Assembly (NCBI GenBank): GCA_029339195.1
Contig: JAPTJF010000412.1
Coordinates: forward strand, 1-56,281
Length of the DNA stretch: 56,281 bases
Direction of reading: 5' to 3'
From: Micractinium sp. NFX-FRZ
Taxonomy: Eukaryota; Chlorophyta; Trebouxiophyceae; Chlorellales; Chlorellaceae
The notes beneath the pieces were generated by a model. It saw only the letters and a program-made list of their open reading frames with translations, was not told the DNA's origin and ran no database searches. This document shows, in pieces, positions 11,577-22,307 of the stretch. Both the position numbers and the translations under genes were made by a program. The number at the start of each line of letters is the position of its first letter. Position 1 is the stretch's first letter.

Positions 11577-14500
11577 TCACTGCGGCGGCGACAGAGTGCT
11601 GGCGCCCGCGGCGCCGCCGGACGGGGCACCATCAGTGGCGGCGCCAGCTGCCGGCGCCAGCAGCGCCTGCTGCCTGCGGTCCTGGTGCAGGCGAAGAATC
11701 TCCCCCACAATCGCGGCATGATCTGGGCAGTACTGTCCCGCCGACACGCTGCAAGCAGGCGGGCGAGGGAGAGCTCGAGGCGTGGGGCGGGCAGGGCAGG
11801 GTGAGGGGGATACAGGGAGCCAGTGCATGCTTTCGCCCATGCGGTCCAATGTCGCCTACATATGCAGGGCGGCGCAGGACTGGACTCTTTGCGGGCCAGT
11901 GCAGCACTTGCGGGCACCTCCCCAGCTTATCTCACAAAGATTGCATGCAGCACGGCGCTGCACAGCACCGGAGCGCCTCCCCCCGCCCCCCACTCACTGC
12001 CAGAAGGTGCGCAGGATGGGGCTGGTTTGTGTGGTGACGTCGATGAGGAAAGAAATGGCTGCCATGTACTGCAGAGGTACAGAGTGGACGGCATGGCATG
12101 TTCAGGCGAGGGAACGGCAACAAGTGCATTGCACATGCTTCCAGGCACTGGCAGGCGGATCCCTCAAGCGCCAAACTAAGCGGCGACTAATGTCAGCACT
12201 GTGCAGAGCAGTGAGAAGGCTTTAGTGCGGGGTGCCCACTCCATTGGCTGTGCCATGCTGCCAGCCCCGCAAGTCTGCTCGCTTCTGCACAGGCCCAGGA
12301 GTCGAGTGGGAAGCTCCAGCTGCCAGTCCACATGCATTTAGTTTTTGATCAGAACGCTGAGAGTTTGTGAACCCACCTGCTCGCGGCACGCGTGTTGAAG
12401 GCGGGCCGCAACCTCCGCCACCTGCATCAGGAATCAGACCGGGCGGGGGGCAGAGGTGCAAAGCAAGCGTTTCATCACAGCAGCAGCAGCAGCAGCAGGC
12501 AGCACCGTGTGCCAAACCCGCACACCGGCTCTCCGGCACTCGCATGAGGCACGGAAGCTGCACACATGCCCAAGGCTGGCGAGGCAAACTCCCCGCGCAT
12601 CTCCCACACACGCGCCTGCGTGTGCTGCTGCGACAGCCTCTGCAGACCGTGTGCGCCGCCCGCAGCCGCCGCCTTCGCCCGTCGCAGCTTTTGCACCCAG
12701 GGCCCGGCTGCCACCGCCTGCACCGCAGCGCGGCGCATGTAGCGCTGCCACGCCACACGGATGTTGGCAACCTGCATGGATGGACGTAAACAGGGCCCGC
12801 CAGCGCTTGTGTGGGGGGTGCTCCAAGGTGGGTGCGCGTCGTGGCGGCCGGCTGGACAACTGTGCACCACGGTCGCCAAAAAGGCAGCACGCATGCACGG
12901 GGCCAGAAGGCGGCTGGCGCTGGAGAGGGTTGGAAGAGTGGCTTGCTCTGCGAAACAGCCGCCCGCCACCGCCCCTTAACACACCCACTCCCACACACAC
13001 ACACACCGCACCTCTGCTTCACACCCACCCACCCACACACCGCACCTCTGCTTCACACCCACACCCACACACACCGCACCTCTGCTTCGCTCAGCATCGG
13101 CAGGCTCTGCTCAGCGATGCGCCTCCAAGTGGCTGACATGTCCGTGCCATGTGGCGCCAGGCAGGACAGCAGGAAAATGTTGAACACCCGCGGCTGCAGC
13201 TCGCCCACTGTCCAGAACACCTGCAGGCAGCATAAGACAGGGCGCAGCGGGCAGGCCAGGTCGGGTCGGCAAGCAGGCGAGCGAGTACGGTGGGGCATGC
13301 AGGTGGCGTGCCTCTTGCGCGCGTCACAGTCGGCTGGTTGTGTGGCTCCAAGGCTGGCTTCGGCCATGCAAGCTGTTGCGCTACGTGCTGCCCCGGCTAG
13401 TTTGTCTCTGGCCGACGTTGACCACGCCCTCGCACTCCATCCGCACCCAAACCAGCCCCCCGCCCCAGTCCTTCTACCAAGCCTTCTCCTCTTTGCCTTC
13501 CCAAAGCCCCCATCGCCAGCCCCCGCAACGCCCTACATACCTCAGCCATGTCCCCAAGCTCTTCTTGCATGCGCGCCAATGCCGCTGGCTCCGAAAATCC
13601 GCTCGCCTCGGCCGCCTCGTAGGCCTCAGTCACCCGCTCCTTCCAGCCCAGCCAGTACTGCCGCAGCCCCACAGGGGAGAGCTCCTGCAAGGGGCGGGCA
13701 GGTGCAAGTGGGCATGCTGTATGGTGGGAACGGTGAGCGGTGCGGCGATGGTGCGACACGGGCAGGCACACGCTGCCTGCCTCACGCTGACTCCACCCCA
13801 ACCCCTCCCCAGCTCTGCCCCACCTTGAGCTTGCGAAGCGCGGCGGGCTTGGTGGGCGCGGGCATGCCCAGCTCTATGAACCGCCGCTCCACAGGCGCAC
13901 CCTGCACATCCAGGCTGGCAGCAGCTGCCACCACGCCCGCAAACCCATTCGCGCCCATAGGGCTGCTGTCCCCAGAGGGCACAGCGCCAGGCGCGGGCCC
14001 CGCACAGGACCCCCCTTGCTCTAGCTCCCCCTCCCCCTCTTCCTCTGCCTCCAGAGTGGAAGCCTGGCTGCTGCTGCGGCCATCGCGGCTGCGCGCCTGC
14101 GCCTGCCCTCCCACCATCTGCTGAAGTGGCTCCAGCTCAGCCAGCACTGCCGCCACCTCATCCAGTGTCTCTGCCACGTCGGCACCCCAGCCGGCTCCGC
14201 CGCCCCAGCCGGCAGCCCCGCCCGCCACCTGCTGCTGCTGCTGCTGGCGCTGCTGGCGCTGCTGCTGCTGCTGCTGTTGCACGGGCGCCGCTGAGCTCTG
14301 GCCCTCCTCCACAGGATCAAGCCGGTTGACCAGCGCCAGCATGGCGGTCCGCCACTGCAGCAGCAAAAGGGCGAGAGCAAGCGTGCTCCCAGGTTAGCGG
14401 CACGGCAAATTTGAGCCGGTCAGGCCACAGCATGCAGGCAGACAGCACCCGTGGATAACTGAACTCCGATAATTGAACAGCGGATAATTGAACTCCGCAG

Positions 14501-15735
14501 GCGGGCCTCCCTGCTATGCAGGCAGGGACACAGGAAGTGCAAGCTGGGAGACAGGCGAGCTGGTGTGCAGGCAGGGAGGCAGGGAGGCAGGGAGGCAGGG
14601 AGACCAGGGCGCGATTGAGTAGGCGATTGGGCAGGACATCCGGACAAGCAGTAGGCCACCAACGCAAGAGACTGTAGATACGTACACTTGGTACGACCAT
14701 GGCGAGAGACGTTTGCGATAGGGTTCAGGGTTTTAAGGTGTCTCTCCCAGGCGCCACCGCTTACCCGAATATCTTTTTTAATACATTGAGTGCACGCCAC
14801 TTGCCCCTCCACATTGTCTCACACCCACCGACCCACAGCCTATACCCAGAGCACCCGCCCCCGAGGGCACGCACCGTCAGCGTTTTGCTCATGAGGCTAT
14901 GCTCCAGCTGCAGCCGCTCGTTCTCAAGCTTCAGCTGGCCAATCTCATCTGCCATCCTGTCTGCCTGCTCCTGCGCCTCCTCCATCCTCTTCCGCTCCTT
15001 CCCCCTGCAGCAGAAGAGGGGCACAGGTGGGACAGGCATGCTCTTGTGATCCTGTGGCATGCATACCGGGGAGGCATGAGGATGGAAAGCCCAGGGGCCA
15101 GGCCGGTTTAAGCGGGACGAGTCAGGCAGACAGGCTGGGAGGGACAAGTGGGGCAAGTGGATGCTACGGCGGAGATGGGGAAGCAGTGCAGTGTGTGTGG
15201 CTCGAATGGGTGTTGGCAGGCAGGCACGCATGAGGGACAGATACCGCAGGCAGGCGAGCATGAGTGGCGTTGCCTCTGCCATGCGTGCGCGGGAGGTAGC
15301 TGGCCCCTTGCACGTGCGCATGCAACGTGCTGGCCAGGCAGCGAGTGCTTGCCTGAAACGCTGCTGAGCGATGCGGTTCTTCTCTCGCGCCTTGGCAGCC
15401 CGCTCCTCCAATGTGAGGTAGCCAGACGCGGCTGTGGGGGTGGGCGCCGTGGCGCCTGTGGCAGCGGAATACTCGTAGCCGCCTTGGGGCTGAGGGTAGT
15501 CACCGACGAATGGCGCTGTGCTGACGAACTGGAGAGGCGCAGAAGGCGGGCCGCCAGCTGCCACGCCGTATCTGGCGGTGGCGGCGGCGGCGGCAAAGGG
15601 AGGCGGCTCGACCTCGGGTGGGGTGAACCCGACCCACTGCCCCATCTGAGGGTCTGAGAACCCGCTGGCGGGCAGCCCGTTGCCCCAGCTCGAAGTCGGC
15701 ACCTGCCCCGGGTGGCGGCTGCCGTCCTGCCACAT
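11577..15735 (-). CDS. bZIP transcription factor with long C-terminal helical domain
   Basis: Probable nuclear DNA-binding regulator. Exons: 15735-15353, 15004-14875, 14354-13824, 13684-13541, 13220-13080, 12771-12526, 12421-12377, 12068-11998, 11748-11577; 620 aa. The basic region carries N-x7-R (NRIAQQRFR, residues 120-128). The zipper follows with d positions A, M, L, L, M at seven-residue steps and an Asn at one a position, typical of dimerising bZIPs. A poly-Gln run follows, then an acidic segment. Exons 4-9 encode a tryptophan-containing helical domain (WLGWKERV, VFWTVGEL, SATWRRIAEQ, ILRTFWQ) that I cannot assign; a distant DOG1-like relation, as in TGA factors, is possible but unproven. 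Intron 1 uses a GC donor (CAG/GCAAGC) and cuts the basic region. The start is the first ATG in frame. The stop overlaps a possible donor (CA/GTGAGC), so a further 3' exon is not excluded. The exon 6 end is the least certain junction. Confidence 0.87.
13005..13088 (-). repeat. 34-bp tandem copies of bZIP exon 5 donor edge
   Basis: The exon 5/intron 5 junction (GAAGCAGAG/GTGCGGT, 13073-13088) is repeated at 13039-13054 and 13005-13020 within the intron, separated by CA/CCCA-rich spacer. Each copy keeps the AG/GTGCGG donor. Confidence 0.88.
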
Positions 15736-16140
15736 GCTCCACCCACACGTGCTCGGGCTCAGCTGAAGCGATGTTCGATGCTGCCCCGTGCAGAAGACGG
15801 ACCCTTGGGTGAAAAAGTCTCGCCTTAACAAAGAAGTAGGGGCGGGGGGCAAAAAGCACCACAAGTATGGGAACGCGTGTTGCTTTGAAGAAGCAAGACA
15901 ATGTCGTGAGCGCGCGTAAGTGGCCGCGGCGCTCAGGTACCATCTAGCACAGGTTTGTAGGACGAGCAAGTTAGGGCAGCACAGCGCAGCGCAGAGGTGC
16001 AGAGGTGCGCCCGGCAACCCTACAATTGGGACTACCTCTGGCCATGGCCAAGGGTGCTTGTGATTTACAAGCAAGGAATGGTACATGTGCAGGCAAGTGG
16101 GTAGAGTACACAAGCGGCAAGCATGGCAGCCGCCCAACAC
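15736..16140. other. bZIP upstream region and USP36-like 3' end
   Basis: These 405 bp contain the bZIP promoter/5' UTR and the 3' UTR of the deubiquitinase gene. The motif TGTAA on the minus strand at 16069-16065, about 75 nt behind the deubiquitinase stop, fits a chlorophyte polyadenylation signal. No further gene was seen. Confidence 0.55.
16065..16069 (-). terminator. TGTAA polyadenylation motif (USP36-like gene)
   Basis: TGTAA lies 72 nt downstream of the TAA stop on the transcribed strand. TGTAA is the standard near-upstream poly(A) element of chlorophyte algae; use here is inferred. Confidence 0.5.
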
Positions 16141-19100
16141 TTAACGTCGCCCGCCGCCGAACGACGGCCGGCCGCGTCCACCGCCGCGGCCGCTGCCAAA
16201 CTTGCCGCCCCGGCCCCGGCCCCGGCCACCGCGGCCGCCGTCGCGGGCGCCGCCGCGGCCCCCTCGACCCCGGCCAGCCCCTCGGCCCCAGCCGCCGCCG
16301 CGCCCGCCGCTGAAGCGCTGCTGCTGCTGCTGCTGGTAGTCTTCGGAGCGGCGCTTGCGGTTGCCTCGCAGCTCCGTCTGCACCCCGTCCCGCTGGATCT
16401 GGCTCCATGCTGCGTCAAACATGTGGCCATTCACCCCGCCGCCCTCGCCGCCCTCGCCCGCCTCCTTGTTCTTGACCTTCTTTGTGCGCCCCATGTCGTA
16501 CTCGAGGTCGTAGTCATCCTGCCGCTTCCGCTTGGGCAGCTCCTGCAGCAGCGGCGGGTGGGGCAGGATGTGGTGGGGGTGCAGGCAGACAAGGAAGCGG
16601 GGCGGGTCCTGGAAGGCAGGCAACATGGTGTGGGCAGGATAGGGAGGCAGGTGCGGATTGACCACTGGTGATGGTTGCAGGACAGGGCAACGTGAGGGGG
16701 CTTGCCGGGCAGGCAGGGGCACGCACTGTTGCATGCAGCACACGCCTCACTCCCATGCCGGCCGCCTCTCAGCCCACCTGGCGCTCTAGGGCCGCTTTCT
16801 GCTGCTTGGCAGCCGCAGGTGCGTCCTCCCAGGAGTCGAGCGGCAGGCGGGTGCCGCCGCCGCTGCGGCGCAAAAACGCTCGCACATCGGCGTCTGTCTT
16901 TGCGCTGCTGCTGGCTGGGCCGGCTGCCCGCTGCTGCTGCGGCTGCTGTGCCTGCGCCTCGGCCTTACTGGGTTCCGCTGCTACTTGCTGCTGCTGCTGC
17001 CGCTGCTGCTGCTGCTGCCGCTTCTGCTGCTTGACTGGCGGCCAGTCGGGCGCAGAGACAACAGATGTGGCGCCGCTGCCTCCGCCGCCGCTGCCTCCGC
17101 CGCTGCTGCTGCTGTCCTCTCGCGTCGCCGCCGTGGCAGGTGCAGCGCCCCGCACAGGCGTTGCCTCCGCTTCTGCTGCTGCTGCCGCTGCTGCAGCCGC
17201 CGCTGCAGCGGCAGCTTTCCGCTGCCGCATCTGGCGGGTGGGCGGGTGCTGGGAGAGGGCGACCAGCTCTGCATAGCGTGCACCCGCCCGCCCCATGTAG
17301 AGGCTCATGACCAGGGGCGAGGCAGGCACTAGCGTGCGCTTCCTGCAGCAGGGGCAATGAGGAGAGGGTGGGATGAGCGAGGGCTGGCAGGTGTGCATAC
17401 AGTGCAGCCAGCAGCAGCAAAGGGCAGGGCAGGGTGGAATGGTTGAGAAAAATTCACTGTGCAGCAGGCAGGCATGGCATGGGCGGGCGGGCGGCGGCAG
17501 TGCGGCCTCCAGAGGTCGGTCAGGGGGTTTTCTAGGCCCCACGAGTGCATATCAGTCACCGTGACAATCAGTGCCCAGTGCGTTTCGTCACCCCTCTGGT
17601 TGGCGCCATTCAAGCGCGTGCAGCAATGGCAAGGGCATGGCAGGCAGGCGGGCGGAGGCACAATGCCGGTGTTGCAAGAGAGTGGCAGGCATGCACAGGC
17701 GGCACGCCAGATGATGGCAGCAGCAGGCAGCGCACGAAGCACCCATGCAGCAGCAGGCAGCACCCACCGCGGCAGCGGCAAAGGCATGGGCAGCTCGCCG
17801 TCAATGCCAGCCGCGTGCTTCTTCATTGCTCGCAGCCGCGGCTTCTTGCTGAAGCGCCCGTTCTGCTGCGGCTCCTCCTGCTCCTCCTGCCGCTTGTGGC
17901 GCGGCGGCTGCTCCGCACCCCCTGCTGCTGCTGCGGGCGGTGATGCCGGCTGCTGCCGCTGTTGCTGCTGCTGCTGGGCTTGTGGAGAGGCCGCGGCAAT
18001 CTCTGGCCTCGCCTTGCGCTTGCGGCTCACACCGTTGGCTGCTGCTGCCGCTGGTGCCGCCACCGGCGCTGCCGCCGACTGCTGCTGTTGCTGCACGTCC
18101 AGCGGTCGCTGCTGCTGCTGCTGCTCCTGCCGCTGCTTCTGCTTCTTCTGCTTCTGTTCCGCATCAAGCTTGCGCGGCACAGAGACTGCTGCTGGGCTGG
18201 CTGCCGGCGCTGCTGCCGGCGTCCCTGCCGCCGCCGTCGCACCCTGGCTGCTGGCCGCTGCGCCGCTCTTGCTGCTGTGGCTGTGGGGCGGCGCCGCCCA
18301 CCCGCTGCTGGGCTGGCGCTTGAGATAGAACAGGATGTAGGCCTTTTGCGCCATCACCTGCCGCTCCGCCACCTGCCGGTTGGGGAGTGAAGGGATGTGG
18401 GTGGCACGAGGACGGTTCAGTCAGTGGCAGCTTGGCATGTGAGCGCCGGGCATGGCACCCCGCCTCCTGCGGCTGCACAAGCGCAGGCCAGTAGCTGCCT
18501 GCAGACCACCAGAGGACACCAGAAAGGCACAGCCCCACCCCACCCCGCCCCTATCCTATACATGAACCCCTCGACAACTGATCCACCGCCACTACCCGAC
18601 CTCCAGGTGAAGGGAAACGCCCCCCAGGCCCGACCTGCGCCACGTGCGTGTCATCGCAGATGTGCCACATGCCGTTGGGCGCGCGCACGTACGAGTAGTA
18701 GTGGCCGCTGTGCACGCTGTGCCCGCTGTGCACCAGCACGGCGTACAGGTCGTACACGGCGGGCACCCTGGGCCGCTCGCTCATGTAGGGGCTCAGGTCC
18801 AGCTCCAGGTCGAAGTCCACCTGGCGAGAAAAAGGGCAGGGGAGGAGCGGGTGGGGGATGGTAAGGCAGGGGAGGAGGCAAGGCGGCACCGGGGCGATGA
18901 GATGCACGTGCAACCAACCAACAGTTGGCTCGGTCAGGAGGCGTCCGGGGAGCGTGCGGCAGAGGCCAGCCGCCTTGCATCGCCCCGCCTCTCCCACTGC
19001 CCCGCCTAACCCCGCCTTCGCCCTCTTGCTCTGCATAAACGCACGCGGGGCGCATGTGTGTGTGATCACATGTGTGTGCACCCACCTTCTTGCTGATCTT

Positions 19101-21827
19101 GTGGCCCGAGAAGGAGAACTCAAAGCGCTTGAGCTGGATCATGAGCACGTTGGGGGCAGCGTCCACCGTCATGCGCTTCACCGCCCGCACGCCCTTGCTC
19201 TGCTTGGGGCACTTGTACTTGTTGGAGCCATCCAGCACCTCGCCTGGGGGGCAGGGGAAAAAAGGGACGGGCTGGGTTACAAAGAAAGGGGGGACAGGGA
19301 AGCCAACGGTGGTATTGGGGGGCGGGCTCTTGCACGTGTGGAGCCCTCCCGCACATCCCCGCCAATCAAGAGCAGGGCAAGGCAAGCATGAAGGGGGAGG
19401 GTTCACCAAGCATGGAGCACGCCGGCAGAGGAACGCAGTGTGGTGTGGCGCTTGCACACTTTGGCCACCGCTGGCGGGCACGCGCGCACACCCCTCCCAA
19501 GCCCCCATGTGCCTGCCACGGCCTCGCTCACCCGCGGTGAACCGCTCCAGGGCGCGCTTCACCGTCTGCGCCCGCGTGATCTCCAGGCTGAGGTCGATGC
19601 AGGGGTCGAACGTGTTGCTCTCGTACCCGCACTCGCTGCACTTGACCTGCAGCAGAGGGGGCGGGCAAACAGTGAGCCATGCTGTGTTTAGGTATATCAC
19701 ATAACCAAGGGGTAGGGGTGTGGCTCCCACGCCCGCGCTCGAGGCAGTCGACTTGCAGGAGGAGGGGTTGCAGCGTGTGTGGCGGTGGGTTGGCTGAAGA
19801 GTGCGGCATCACAAACCTGGGGCAGGCCATCGCCCAGCGACCTAGTACATCAGCCCGGGCACTCACAAACACACACCCTGTGCTGGACACCACCCCAGCG
19901 CCCAGCCGCTCAGCTCAAAGCTTGAAGGCCCTCTTGCTTGGCTGCGCATGCACCCAAGAAGGTGCGGTTGCAGGACAGGAAGGCACCCACACCTGCTGAG
20001 CCCCGCCCTCCTCTGTGCGGCTCACCTGGCTGCGCATGCGCCCCCCAAAGATGCGGTAGATGAACGAGGTCTGGGCCAGCTCGGGCGGCGGCTTGGGCTG
20101 CACCCCCGCGATGCTCGCCTCGTGCATCGCGTCCAGCAGGGCAATCAGGAACTCGTGGGCGTCCTCCTGGCGGCCCAGGCGGAAGCTGCAGGGAAGTTGC
20201 GGGCAAGCGGCGGCAGGTGAGGGACACACGGCAGGGCAATCAGGGACCCGTGGGCGTCCTCTTGGCGGCCCGGGTGGGGGAACGTATATGGGGCAGAGGT
20301 GGGGAGGCGGGTGCAGGTGCTGGTTGAGAGCGGGATGCAAGGCCAGGGGGAGAGGCAGAGAGATGGCCTGGCTGGCAGTGCATACATGACCGCAAGAAGT
20401 TGGGTGCAGGTGCTGTGTGCAGTGCAAGGCGCTGGGGCGTCAGTGTAACTATGACTAAATAGGTTGGTCATGTGCTGCCGCCTCCAGGTACTGGGGCGTG
20501 AGCAGCTCACCATGATTGGATATCATCACCCGCCCATCAATGGTGCAGCGTACATGGTGCATGCAGAGCACATGCGCGGCAGGCCGGCGCGCAACCAGCC
20601 GGCATGCAGGTGTGCAGCGACAAAGTGCCCAGGTGCAGGCGGCTGCTCCGCCGGCAGCGCTGTGCGGCTGGAGCGCAGCACCAGCAGCGACAGCAGCAGC
20701 GGCGGCCGTGAAGCTCCCCCCCGTCCCCTTCCCTGCACTGCATTGCATTGCACCCCCTGCCCAGTCACCAGCAGAGCACACCCCACACACACCCGGGCCG
20801 CGCCGGCAGCACCCAACAGAATTGTGCCCCGGGCCAGCACCCAACAAGCTTGCGCCCCCGCCCAGCACCCACGTGCCGCGCACCTGCGGCTGATGCGGCG
20901 CAGGCTCTTTGCAAACTGCATGGGCGCCAGCGGGCTGCGTGTGGCATGCCCCAGGGAGCGGGCCACCAGCTCCCGTGCCAGCTGGATGGGATAGAAGCCG
21001 TTGACCGCCCCGTTGTGCAGCCGCCCGCTGCCCGCCGACAGCAGCAGCTCCGCCAGCGGCGGCGTGTGCACCAGAGACTGCAGCACGCTGTTCATGAAGC
21101 AGGTGTTGCCTAGGTTCTGCAGCCCCGCTCCCTGCACGACAGAGACAGTGACACGGATGGAGGGTGGCGCAGGTGGGCAGGGGAAAGAAGCCGGGGCGCG
21201 AGGGCAGCACCGGACGTGTAGAGCGACGGCGGCCGATCCCGCAAGCAAAGCATGCGTGGCTGGCGTTTTGGAGCCCCACAGCCGCTGCAGCATTGCGCAT
21301 ATGGTGGTGTGACCTGCTTTCATGGAGCAGTGCAGGCACGCGGCAGGCACGGCGGGCGGTGCGTCGCTGCCGCTGGGTGCTCACCGCCTTGCGCATCTCC
21401 CGCCACTGGAGGGACAGCTCCTCAGCGCTGAACAGCTCCTTGCGCCCCTGGCGGCTCGCCGCCTTGCTGGTGGGTCGCTTCATCGCTGCTCCCTCCGTGC
21501 CAGTGGCCTGAGGCAGGGTGGAGTGGGTGCGGGCAGGCGGCTCAGGCGGCGCGGCATGCAGGCGCTTGGGCGGCCCCGTGCTGCGGCACTGAAATTGGGC
21601 AACATCGGGTCGTGGTTTCTGGGCATAGGTGCGCCGCCGCCCACCCGCTGCCACTCCCCTGCATGCCGCGCCCAGGTTGCTGTCCTCACCCCCAGAGACT
21701 CCTCAGGTACAGAGTTGAGAGGTATCAAGCTGGCGAGCTCCAGCGCGCTGACGCCATGCGCATCCTTGTTGTGAGCCGGCACAAACTGCAGCCTCCTGAG
21801 CGCGAAGGCGGGCGGTTGCGCGTGCAT
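16141..21827 (-). CDS. USP36/UBP-type ubiquitin-specific protease with RGG tail
   Basis: Cysteine deubiquitinase, probably nucleolar. Exons: 21827-21690, 21507-21385, 21131-20884, 20185-20026, 19646-19532, 19243-19086, 18820-18635, 18372-17768, 17342-16778, 16542-16141; 899 aa. The USP core runs from the Cys box GLQNLGNTCFMNSVLQ (Cys98) through QEDAHEFL, CSECGYES and LMIQLKRFEF to the His box SVHSGHYYSYV (His354) and CDDTHVAQ, then KAYILFYLKR. One zinc-ribbon half is lost: YKCPKQSK has Gln where CxxC would place Cys. The C-terminal half is Gln/Ala/Lys-rich and low complexity, then holds DLEYDMGRTKKVK, which resembles a motif near the USP36 C-terminus, and ends in an RGG/GAR-type stretch (about 844-899). 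The start Met is the first ATG after an in-frame stop; an upstream exon is possible. Introns 3 and 4 carry copies of exon 4 edges. Confidence 0.92.
19935..19970 (-). repeat. copy of USP36-like exon 4 donor-side edge
   Basis: This intron 4 segment matches the exon 4 end and junction at 20024-20059 (encoding GGRMRSQ) with about seven differences, offset about 90 bp. The copy has lost the GT donor. Confidence 0.72.
20231..20275 (-). repeat. copy of USP36-like exon 4 acceptor-side edge
   Basis: It repeats 20136-20180, the exon 4 segment encoding GRQEDAHEFLIA, at an offset of 95 bp with about six mismatches. It lies in intron 3 just upstream of the true exon in transcript order. Confidence 0.8.
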
Positions 21828-22220
21828 GTGTTGCAGCCCGTGAGGCGCGACGTAAACGGCGCACAGTGGGGAGGCCCGCAGAGCCGGGGAGTGTTGCAGC
21901 TGAGCGCCGACCAGCGCGACAGGCGGGAGGGCCAGCGGGGCAGTCGGGCTGGACCTAAAGTAGCTGTCCAAGTGGCGCAACTTGCCACCCTAGCTGGATC
22001 CTTTATGTCAATACTGCAGCCGAACCGCTTGACAACACTAGGAGCAGTGCGAGGCTGCGCATGTGCAGCAACACTGTCGGGCTCGCACTGCACTGTCTCA
22101 CACTCACGTCCGCCCTTTGCCCAAGCCGGCTCTGCTCCCTTCAATCTCCACCCATCTGTCTCCACTCCAATGTGGCTCCCATTGACCAGCCTTTTTGTCC
22201 GCAGCATCAGAGGGGATGTG

Positions 22221-22225
22221 TTACA
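22221..22225 (-). terminator. TGTAA polyadenylation motif (plastid S13 gene)
   Basis: TGTAA on the transcribed strand, 83 nt behind the S13 stop codon; fits a chlorophyte poly(A) signal. The 480 bp between S13 and the deubiquitinase start hold no other recognised feature. Confidence 0.55.
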
Positions 22226-22307
22226 GAAAAACTGCTACCTAAATGCTGCATGGGTCTCCCCGGTGCGCCACGTGGTGGGTGCCGCCGGGGCTGAGGGGCT
22301 GGCCAGC

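Noticed and set aside
14452..14502. AT-rich GATAATTGAAC repeats in bZIP intron 2 as a transposon end
   Set aside because: Too short, no terminal inverted repeat partner and no target-site duplication.
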